Origin: Syntrophaceae bacterium
GTDB lineage: Bacteria > Desulfobacterota > Syntrophia > Syntrophales > PHBD01
Length of the DNA: 64,000 nucleotides
NCBI GenBank assembly: GCA_013177825.1
Contig: JABLXX010000006.1
Span: 62,001-126,000 of the forward strand
Direction of reading: 5' to 3'
The position numbers were made by a program, and so were the translations under genes. Of the stretch, positions 41,913 through 49,052 are shown piece after piece (the stretch's first letter is position 1; the number at the start of each line of letters is the position of its first letter). The notes beneath the pieces were generated by a model. That model saw nothing but the letters and a program-made list of their open reading frames with translations, was not told the DNA's origin and did no database searches.

Positions 41913-42641
41913 TCAGGATCTCCCTGAATGACGGTCCACCAGGTTCAGGAACTCGGAGGCGAAATGCTCCATATCCTGGGTCATGCCGTGAACACGGTTC
42001 ACGTAATAATTGTAAAAAATAACCGCCGGGATGGCTGCCGCCAGCCCGGCCGCCGTGGCGATGAGGGCCTCCGAAATGCCCGGTGCGACCACGGCCAGCG
42101 TCGCCGATCCGCGGGCGCCGATCCCCTTGAAGGTGTCCATGATTCCCCAGACGGTGCCGAAAAGACCGATGAAAGGGCTGGCGCTCCCGGTCGTGGCCAG
42201 GAATCCGATGGCGCCTTCCAGCTTCGCACCCTCCATGCCAAGGGCCTGGCTCAGGGCGCGCTCCACGTGATCCACGCCGCGGCGCTCGATCGAAACGGAT
42301 GACGCCTCGGAACCCGGCGAATCGGAACTCATCCGGCCGACCCGGCTCAATTCCTCATATCCCGACATGAAAACACCGGCCAGGGTGGAATCGGCATGAT
42401 TTTTTGCCACCGGGTAAACCTCAGAAAGGCGGTTGCTTCGGCCGTAGGCCTCCAGGAAGGCCTCGTTATCCCTTTTTACTTTCCTGAACTGGCGGTACTT
42501 CATGAAAATGATGGCCCACGACACAACGGAGAACACGAGCAGGAGGACGAGGACAAACTGGACCATCAGTCCCGCGCCCAGGATCATTCCGAGAAGGCTG
42601 CCATGAAAAGAACTTCCCGCAGCGGCGGCGACAGGGGACAT
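41913..42641 (-). CDS. tolQ: TolQ/ExbB-type motor subunit
   Basis: 242 residues with three membrane helices: ~20-42 (AGLMVQFVLVLLLVFSVVSWAIIF), ~135-160 (IGFLATTGSASPFIGLFGTVWGIMDTF) and ~178-205 (ISEALIATAAGLAAAIPAVIFYNYYV). The Thr in helix 2 and the GLFGTVWGIM motif are standard TolQ. First gene of the tol set, 92 bp downstream of epmA on the same strand, with no terminator seen between. Confidence 0.95.
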   Translation of the reverse strand: MSPVAAAAGSSFHGSLLGMILGAGLMVQFVLVLLLVFSVVSWAIIFMKYRQFRKVKRDNEAFLEAYGRSNRLSEVYPVAKNHADSTLAGVFMSGYEELSRVGRMSSDSPGSEASSVSIERRGVDHVERALSQALGMEGAKLEGAIGFLATTGSASPFIGLFGTVWGIMDTFKGIGARGSATLAVVAPGISEALIATAAGLAAAIPAVIFYNYYVNRVHGMTQDMEHFASEFLNLVDRHSGRS

Positions 42642-42733
42642 GGGATGCTCCTGAAAGGGTATTTGAAACTGGATGGACCGTAATGGAATTTCGCCCCCTT
42701 GTCAAGGGCGGCGACCCTGGAAACCAAAGGGGT

Positions 42734-43663
42734 TCAAAGGATTTCCGGTGGAAATGCCACCACCTCGCCGATGGTCGCTGCATCGCAGAGGATCATGGCC
42801 AGCCGGTCGACCCCCAGCGCAATCCCCGATGCGTCGGGCATCCGTTCCAGCGCCCGGAGAAACCGCTCCGGCTGGGAAAGCACCGTTCCGCCCCGGCGCT
42901 CCACCTCCGCCCGGGCCTCGTCGAAGCGGCGCCGCTGCTCCACCGGGTCGGTCAGCTCGGCAAAGCCATTGGCCAGCTCCATTCCCGCCACATAGAGCTC
43001 GAAGCGCTCCGCCACGGAAGGATCGTTCCGATCCGCTCTCGCCAGGGATGCAAATGCCATCGGATAGGAGTGGAGAAACAGAGGGGTTCCCCGGCCCAGG
43101 AAAGGCTCAACCTCAAAGGCCAGGATCTCATCGAAGCGGTCCTCACGGAGGGCATCCTCGAGGGGGACCGAGGCGCAGGCGGCAAAGGCGTCCCGGACCG
43201 AGAGCCTCGGCCAGGGGGGTGCAATACGGAGGGGATTCCCCTGGTAGGAAAGCACATCCCCGATCCCGAGATCTTTCGCCACAGACAGGATCAGGGCCTC
43301 GCACTCGTCCATCAGTTCCCGGGAATCGATGTCCCGCCGATACCATTCCAGCATGGTGAACTCGGGAAGATGGCGGTCCCCCCGCTCCCCCTGGCGAAAG
43401 CACCGGCAGATCTGGAAAATTCGGGGATATTCCGCGGCCAGGAGCCGCTTCATGCAGAGCTCGGGAGAGGGATGAAGGAACCAGTCCCCGCTCGGAACGG
43501 GTTCGATGTGGGCCTCCGGTGCGGGTGCCGGGATCCGGGCCGGCGTCTCCACCTCCAGGTAATCCCGGTCCAGAAAGAAACGGCGGAGAGCCCCGATCAT
43601 CCTCGCCCGGATAAAAAGGGCCCTCCGCCGTCTGGCCAGGAACCAGGATTCTTCCTGCTCCAC
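42734..43663 (-). CDS. epmA: Elongation factor P--(R)-beta-lysine ligase
   Basis: 309 residues. It is a truncated class II lysyl-tRNA synthetase paralogue: catalytic core only, no N-terminal anticodon-binding OB domain. The core shows YLEVETPARIPAPAPEAHIEP, motif 2 CRCFRQGERGDRHLPEFTMLEWYR and motif 3 ASGIALGVDRLAMILCD. EpmA ligates (R)-beta-lysine to a conserved Lys of EF-P. The efp gene lies 6 bp upstream and an EpmB-like aminomutase next to that, so all three partners are together. Confidence 0.95.
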   Translation of the reverse strand: MEQEESWFLARRRRALFIRARMIGALRRFFLDRDYLEVETPARIPAPAPEAHIEPVPSGDWFLHPSPELCMKRLLAAEYPRIFQICRCFRQGERGDRHLPEFTMLEWYRRDIDSRELMDECEALILSVAKDLGIGDVLSYQGNPLRIAPPWPRLSVRDAFAACASVPLEDALREDRFDEILAFEVEPFLGRGTPLFLHSYPMAFASLARADRNDPSVAERFELYVAGMELANGFAELTDPVEQRRRFDEARAEVERRGGTVLSQPERFLRALERMPDASGIALGVDRLAMILCDAATIGEVVAFPPEIL

Positions 43664-43669
43664 GGGAAT

Positions 43670-44233
43670 TCAGTCTTTAACCCGGGTGAGGTATTCCCCC
43701 GAGCGCGTATCGATGCGGATCTTCTCTCCCGCCTCGATGAAGGAGGGAACGAGGACCACGTAGCCCGTTTCGACAGTGACGGGCTTGGTGTTTCCCGAAA
43801 CCGTATCGCCCTTGATCCAGGGATCCGCCTTGGTCACCACCAGGTCCACCGAGTTGGGGAGAGTCACCCCCAGGGGCCGGTCTTCGAAGAAAAGGACCTC
43901 CGCCTCCACGTTTTCCAAGAGGAAGTTCTTCGCCTCTCCCACCTGGTCTTCCGTAATGAAAACCTGGTCGAAGGTGGTCGTATCCATGAAGCAGTATTTT
44001 CCCTCTTCCATATAGAGGTACTGCATCGTCTTCACCTGGAGGTCCGCCTGTTCGAACATGTCCACAGACCGGAAGGTTCGCTCGAACTGGTTTCCATTGA
44101 TCATGTTCTTGAGCTTGCACCGGTAGAGGGCCTGTCCTTTTCCGGGCTTCACGAAATTGAACTCGGTGATGACATAGGGATCGCCGTCGATCTTGATCCG
44201 GAGCCCTTTCCGCAGGTCACTGGCCGTATACAT
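43670..44233 (-). CDS. efp: Translation elongation factor P
   Basis: 187 residues, three beta-barrel domains. EF-P rescues ribosomes stalled on polyproline. The modified loop is FVKPGKGQAL, so the residue equivalent to E. coli Lys34 is Lys32 here and is present, consistent with beta-lysylation by the neighbouring EpmA/EpmB pair. ERTFRSVDMFEQADL and the C-terminal domain with GDTVSGNTKPVTVETGYVVLVPSFIEAGEKIRIDTR-type sequence (here split as VETGYVVLVPSFIEAGEK and IRIDTRSGEYL) are typical. Confidence 0.97.
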   Translation of the reverse strand: MYTASDLRKGLRIKIDGDPYVITEFNFVKPGKGQALYRCKLKNMINGNQFERTFRSVDMFEQADLQVKTMQYLYMEEGKYCFMDTTTFDQVFITEDQVGEAKNFLLENVEAEVLFFEDRPLGVTLPNSVDLVVTKADPWIKGDTVSGNTKPVTVETGYVVLVPSFIEAGEKIRIDTRSGEYLTRVKD

Positions 44234-44337
44234 CGTTGTTTCTCCTTGTGGAAATCCAAGGGGTTATTCACCTCTCGGGATTGGGATTCATAATGCATTT
44301 GAAAGCCCTTGTCAAAAGAAAACAAACCCTTGGGACA

Positions 44338-45387
44338 TCATGGATCCAGGGGGATCCGAACCGGAGGTCGATGGAGGAGAACCTTTCCTCCCTCCCCGGG
44401 AAGGTCCTGCACGTATCGGGGCAGACAAAGGCCCGACAGGTCCCTCCAGAGCCGGTCCATGATCTCAATGCCAGCCGCAGGGGAGGTCCGGAAATGACCC
44501 GTCCCCGTCACCGCGTCGCACTGGAAGAGATAATAGGGGCGGACGGAGATGCGCTGTAGCCCCTCGAAAAGATCCCGGAGGACCTCATAGCGGTCGTTGA
44601 CCCCCTTGAGTAGAACGGACTGGCTGGAGACGGGAATGCCCCGGGTGAGGATCCTGTCACACGCGGCCATTGATTCCTCCGTTATTTCAAGCGGATGATT
44701 GAACTGGGTGTTGAGCCAGAGAGGACGATGGCGCTGGAGTATCCGGCAGAGGTCATCCGTGATGCGCATGGGCAGGACGACGGGAACGCGACTGCCCAGC
44801 CGCAGGACCTCCACGTGAGGGATCGCCCGCAACGATCCCAGTAGCCAGTCCAGCTCTCCGTCGTCCCTGGTCAGGGGATCTCCTCCCGAGAGGATGACCT
44901 CCCGGATGGCTGGGGTACGGGCGATCCAGTCCAGGGCGCGGCGCAGGCGCGGCAGCAGGCTTCCCGAGGCGGGGCGGCGCCAGAGCCGCTTCCGGTTGCA
45001 GTGGCGGCAGTGGACGGCGCACCGTTCCGCTGCCAGGAGGAGGCAGCGGTTCCCGTAGCGGCGGATGAGCCCCGGCGTGGGCATGTGCCTCTCCTCGTCC
45101 AGGGGATCAGGGTCTTCCCCGGACCCGTCCTCCAGCTCCCGAGGATCGGGAAAGGCCTGCCGGGCCAGGGGATCCCCGGCGCCACCCGGACACAGGAGCG
45201 ACATATAATAAGGAGTGATCCGGCAGGGATAGAGGCGGAGGAGGTTCTCCCAGACCGGTCCCGTCACGGCCTCCTTTCCCAGGAACCGGGCCAGCCTGTC
45301 CCGTCGAAGGGCCGACCGGCCCATCTGCCAGCGCCAGTCTGACCAGTCAGAGGAGGAGATATCCTGCCGGAAAGATGCGGATTCCAA
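44338..45387 (-). CDS. epmB: EF-P-(beta-lysine) pathway lysine 2,3-aminomutase (EpmB-like radical SAM enzyme)
   Basis: 349 residues, the size of EpmB (342 in E. coli) rather than clostridial KamA (~416). It converts L-alpha-lysine to (R)-beta-lysine using SAM, a 4Fe-4S cluster and PLP. The cluster motif is ERCAVHCRHCNRK (Cys123, Cys127, Cys130). EVILSGGDPLTRDDGELDWLL and FNHPLEITEES are typical of the family. A gap of 104 bp separates it from efp. Divergent from lysS, with which it shares the 122-bp region 45388-45509. No EpmC hydroxylase was seen. Confidence 0.9.
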   Translation of the reverse strand: MESASFRQDISSSDWSDWRWQMGRSALRRDRLARFLGKEAVTGPVWENLLRLYPCRITPYYMSLLCPGGAGDPLARQAFPDPRELEDGSGEDPDPLDEERHMPTPGLIRRYGNRCLLLAAERCAVHCRHCNRKRLWRRPASGSLLPRLRRALDWIARTPAIREVILSGGDPLTRDDGELDWLLGSLRAIPHVEVLRLGSRVPVVLPMRITDDLCRILQRHRPLWLNTQFNHPLEITEESMAACDRILTRGIPVSSQSVLLKGVNDRYEVLRDLFEGLQRISVRPYYLFQCDAVTGTGHFRTSPAAGIEIMDRLWRDLSGLCLPRYVQDLPGEGGKVLLHRPPVRIPLDP

Positions 45388-45444
45388 AGATTTACCCTCT
45401 GCCGCCGGAGGCCCGGAAGGGTATGCCCCGGCGGGCGAATTTGC

Positions 45445-45471
45445 TTGACGAATCGGAAAAATCCATATAGT
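45445..45471 (+). promoter_or_regulatory. Candidate promoter of lysS and the envelope operon
   Basis: TTGACG (45445-45450) and TATAGT (45466-45471) with a short 15-bp spacer, 38 bp before the lysS ATG. Confidence 0.45.
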
Positions 45472-45509
45472 CCAACACCCCTCTATACGTCAACTGATCA
45501 CGGGAACCT

Positions 45510-46991
45510 ATGGAAGAAAGCGAACTTCTGAAGATAAGACGGGAAAAGGTGGCCGAGCTGGCCGCCCGCGGAATCGATCCGTACCCCAACGGGATCCGCG
45601 TCGGGGATACCGCCGCGTCTCTCGCCGAGCGATTCGGAGCCCTGGACAAGGATGCCTTCCAGGGAATCGAGGAAACCTTCAGCCTGGGCGGCCGGATCAT
45701 GGCCATCCGGGACTTCGGCAAGGGGGCCTTTGTGTCCCTCCAGGACCGGACCGGCAGGATCCAGGGATTCATCCGCCGCGACGGCATCGGCCCCGAGGCC
45801 TTCGATCTCTTCAAATCGCTCGATGTCGGCGACATCGTTTTTCTGAACGGGAAGATCATGAAGAGCAGGACCGGCGAATTGACCCTTGAAGCAAGGGAGT
45901 TGCGCCTCCTCGCCAAGTCGGTGCGGCCCCTGCCGGAAAAGTGGCACGGCCTGACGGACGTCGAGACCCGTTACCGGCAGCGTCACCTGGACCTGATCGC
46001 CAACCCCTCATCACGGGAAGTCTTCCTCAAGCGGAGCAGGATCATCCGCCTGATCCGCCAGTTCATGGACGACCACGACTTCCTGGAGGTGGAAACACCC
46101 ATGATGCAGCCCCGGGCGGGGGGAGCCGTCGCCCGTCCCTTCAAGACCTTCCATAACGCCCTGGGGATGGATCTATTTCTCCGCATCGCGCCGGAGCTTT
46201 ATCTCAAGCGGCTGGTCACGGGAGGACTGGAGCGGGTCTACGAAATCAACCGGAACTTCCGCAACGAAGGCGTCTCCACCTTTCACAATCCCGAATTCAC
46301 CATGATGGAGTTCTACCAGGCCTACGCCACCTTCGAAGACCTGATGGACTTTACGGAGAAATTGTTTGTTTTCATTGCGTTCGACCTTTCCGGGGGAACG
46401 CGCATCACCTATCAGGGAACGGAGGTCGACATGACGCCTCCCTGGCGCCGGGTACGCGTCCGGGACGCCGTCATGGAAAGCCTCGGCGTCGACCGGGAAA
46501 CCCTGGAGGATGCATCCCGGTGCGCCGCCTTGGCCCGATCCCTCGGGATCGAGACAAAGGATGACGATCCTCCCGGCAAGATTCTCATGGCTCTCTTCGA
46601 GGAAAAGGTCGAAGCCAGCCTTGTCCAGCCGACCTTCGTGACCCATTACCCCGTGGAGGTTTCACCTCTTTCCCGTCGGAACAACAATGAGCCGTCGCTC
46701 GTGGACCGGTTCGAACTGTACATCTGCGGGAAGGAGATCGCCAACGCCTTCTCCGAGCTCAACGATCCCGCTGACCAGCGGGAACGGTTCCTCCAGCAGC
46801 TTCGGGAACGGGAGGCGGGCGACGAGGAGGCCCACGAGATGGACGAAGACTACATCCGGGTCCTGGAATACGGCATGCCCCCGACGGCGGGGGAGGGAAT
46901 CGGCATCGACCGGCTTGTCATGCTCTTCACAGACTCGGCCTCCATCCGGGACGTGATCCTGTACCCCCAGATGCGCCAGAAAGACGCCTGA
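45510..46991 (+). CDS. lysS: Lysyl-tRNA synthetase (class II)
   Basis: 493 residues. An N-terminal OB-fold anticodon domain covers ~55-150 (IMAIRDFGKGAFVSLQDRTGRIQGF). The catalytic core shows RYRQRHLDLIANP, motif 1 around VETPMMQPRAGGAVARPF, motif 2 YEINRNFRNEGVSTFHNPEFT and motif 3 GEGIGIDRLVMLFTD. It charges tRNA-Lys, and divergence from the epmB-efp-epmA cluster places two Lys-activating enzymes side by side. It heads the envelope-biogenesis run; lolC/E begins 33 bp downstream. Confidence 0.97.
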   Translation: MEESELLKIRREKVAELAARGIDPYPNGIRVGDTAASLAERFGALDKDAFQGIEETFSLGGRIMAIRDFGKGAFVSLQDRTGRIQGFIRRDGIGPEAFDLFKSLDVGDIVFLNGKIMKSRTGELTLEARELRLLAKSVRPLPEKWHGLTDVETRYRQRHLDLIANPSSREVFLKRSRIIRLIRQFMDDHDFLEVETPMMQPRAGGAVARPFKTFHNALGMDLFLRIAPELYLKRLVTGGLERVYEINRNFRNEGVSTFHNPEFTMMEFYQAYATFEDLMDFTEKLFVFIAFDLSGGTRITYQGTEVDMTPPWRRVRVRDAVMESLGVDRETLEDASRCAALARSLGIETKDDDPPGKILMALFEEKVEASLVQPTFVTHYPVEVSPLSRRNNNEPSLVDRFELYICGKEIANAFSELNDPADQRERFLQQLREREAGDEEAHEMDEDYIRVLEYGMPPTAGEGIGIDRLVMLFTDSASIRDVILYPQMRQKDA

Positions 46992-47024
46992 TCCGTCGGG
47001 CCCCTTCTCTCCGGACTATCCATC

Positions 47025-48302
47025 ATGTCTTATGAATCGTATATCAGCCTCCGGTATTTAAGGGCCAAACGCAAGCAGGTCTTCGTCTCGGTCATCACGA
47101 TGATTTCCATTACCGGGATCTTCCTGGGGGTGGCGGCCCTCATCGTGGTCCTGGCGGTCATGAACGGCTTCGAGTCGGATCTGCGCAACAAGATCCTGGG
47201 CATCAATTCCCACGCAGTCATCATGCAGTACACGGGACCGATGCGAAACTACAGGACCGTCCAGGAAGCCGTCAATTCCACCCCCGGCGTGGTGGCTTCG
47301 ACGCCTTTCATTTATAGCCAGGCCATGCTGAAGAACGGCGATGGCATCAGCGGCGTGGTTCTCCGGGGGCTCTCCCCGGAAGACGCCTTCCGCGTCATCA
47401 GCCTCGGGAAGATGAAAGAGGGAAGCATCGAGGGGCTCCTTCCGGACCGCCGGAACGCCGCAGCGATTCCGAAGGACCGGGCGGACCTGCCGGGGATCCT
47501 CGTCGGCAAGGAACTGGCCAAGCACCTGGGGCTTTATCTGTACGAGACCGTGAGCGTCATCTCCCCCATGGGCACATCGACCCCGATGGGCATGGTCCCA
47601 AGAATGAAACGGTTCCTCGTGGTGGGCATTTTCGAATCCGGCTTTTACGAATATGACTCCACGCTGGCCTATCTTTCCCTTCGGGACTGCCAGACCTTCC
47701 TGGGAATGGACGACCGCGTCACAGGTATCGAGATCAAGGTGAATGATCTCTACAGGGCTGCGGAAATAGCCAAGAATATTGAGAAAAAACTCGGGTTCCC
47801 CTACTGGGCCCGCAACTGGATGGAAATGAACAAGAACCTCTTCGCAGCGCTCAGGCTGGAGAAAAAAGTAATGTTCATCATCCTGAGCCTGATCGTCCTC
47901 GTGGCGACCTTCAACATCATCACGACGCTCATCATGGTCGTCATGGAAAAAAACAAGGATATCGCCATTCTGAAATCGATGGGAGCAACTTCCCGGAGCA
48001 TCATGAAAATCTTTATCCTCCAGGGGGTGACCATCGGCTTCATCGGTACGATCCTGGGATGCGCCGGCGGACTTCTTCTGGCCTGGAACATCGAACCCGT
48101 TTCCTCCTTTATCGAGCGCTTTTTCGGGTTCAAGATCCTGCCCGGCGACGTCTATTATCTCAGCGAGCTTCCGTCCCGGGTGAACTATACGGACGTGGGC
48201 ATCATCGTAATCGGGACCCTGCTGATTTCGTTCCTGTCCACGCTCTATCCCTCATGGCGGGCATCCCGCCTGGATCCGGCGGAGGCCCTCCGTTACGACT
48301 GA
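47025..48302 (+). CDS. lolC: Lipoprotein-releasing ABC transporter permease LolC/E
   Basis: 425 residues. It opens ESYISLRYLRAKRKQVFVSVI, the LolC/E N-terminal signature, with TM1 ~20-45. A ~220-residue periplasmic domain follows, then three helices at ~280-415 (LIVLVATFNIITTLIMVVMEKNKDIAILKSMGA). The end, WRASRLDPAEALRYD, is standard. With LolD it extracts outer-membrane lipoproteins from the inner membrane and hands them to LolA. Only one permease gene is present, so a homodimeric LolF-like arrangement is likely. Confidence 0.93.
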   Translation: MSYESYISLRYLRAKRKQVFVSVITMISITGIFLGVAALIVVLAVMNGFESDLRNKILGINSHAVIMQYTGPMRNYRTVQEAVNSTPGVVASTPFIYSQAMLKNGDGISGVVLRGLSPEDAFRVISLGKMKEGSIEGLLPDRRNAAAIPKDRADLPGILVGKELAKHLGLYLYETVSVISPMGTSTPMGMVPRMKRFLVVGIFESGFYEYDSTLAYLSLRDCQTFLGMDDRVTGIEIKVNDLYRAAEIAKNIEKKLGFPYWARNWMEMNKNLFAALRLEKKVMFIILSLIVLVATFNIITTLIMVVMEKNKDIAILKSMGATSRSIMKIFILQGVTIGFIGTILGCAGGLLLAWNIEPVSSFIERFFGFKILPGDVYYLSELPSRVNYTDVGIIVIGTLLISFLSTLYPSWRASRLDPAEALRYD

Positions 48303-48368
48303 AGCGGCCAGGAATCCGGCACATCGTCCGGACGTCTTCCCAACAATTGAGAACAGCCGACAATCTCC

Positions 48369-49052
48369 ATGATTGAAGTACGAAACCTGGAAAAGACGTT
48401 TATCAAGAACGGGCAGCGGATCGAGGTCCTGAAGAAAATGGACCTGGTCATCCCCACCGGGGAGTCGATGGCCATCCTGGGCGTCTCCGGGGCGGGGAAA
48501 AGCACGCTGATGCATATCCTGGGGACGCTCGATCACCCGACTACGGGCAAGGTCCTGTTCGACGGGGCGGACGTCTTCTCGTGGAACGAAAACGCACTGG
48601 CATCCTTCCGCAACCGGAAGATCGGCTTCGTGTTCCAGTTCCACAACCTGCTGCCGGAATTCACGAGCCTCGAAAACACGATGATGCCGGCCCTCATCTC
48701 CGGTCTCTCCCAACGGGAGGCCAGGAAGCGGGCCGAATCAATCTTGATGGATATAGGACTTGGTGATAGGATGACCCACAAGCCGGGAGAGCTTTCGGGC
48801 GGCGAGCAGCAGCGTGTGGCCGTGGCCCGAGCGGTCATCATGGAACCGGAGGTCATCCTGGCCGACGAACCCACCGGAAACCTCGACACGGAAACGGGAC
48901 GGAAGGTCGAGGACCTGCTGATGAACCTGAATCGTCAAAGAAACATAACCATGGTCGTGGTGACCCATAACCGGTCCCTGGCGAAACGGATGTCCCGAAG
49001 CGTTGGCCTGAAGGACGGAAAGGTGCTCCAGCATGACGAAAACGCGATCTGA
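48369..49052 (+). CDS. lolD: Lipoprotein-releasing ABC transporter ATPase LolD
   Basis: 227 residues. Walker A GVSGAGKST, Q-loop region FVFQFHNLLPEFTSLENTMMPALI (LolD-like), signature LSGGEQQRVAVARAV, Walker B VILADEPTGNLDTETG and H-loop VVTHN. It lies 66 bp after the LolC/E permease. The bamA start codon lies inside its last 20 bp, giving coupling to outer-membrane assembly genes. Confidence 0.95.
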   Translation: MIEVRNLEKTFIKNGQRIEVLKKMDLVIPTGESMAILGVSGAGKSTLMHILGTLDHPTTGKVLFDGADVFSWNENALASFRNRKIGFVFQFHNLLPEFTSLENTMMPALISGLSQREARKRAESILMDIGLGDRMTHKPGELSGGEQQRVAVARAVIMEPEVILADEPTGNLDTETGRKVEDLLMNLNRQRNITMVVVTHNRSLAKRMSRSVGLKDGKVLQHDENAI

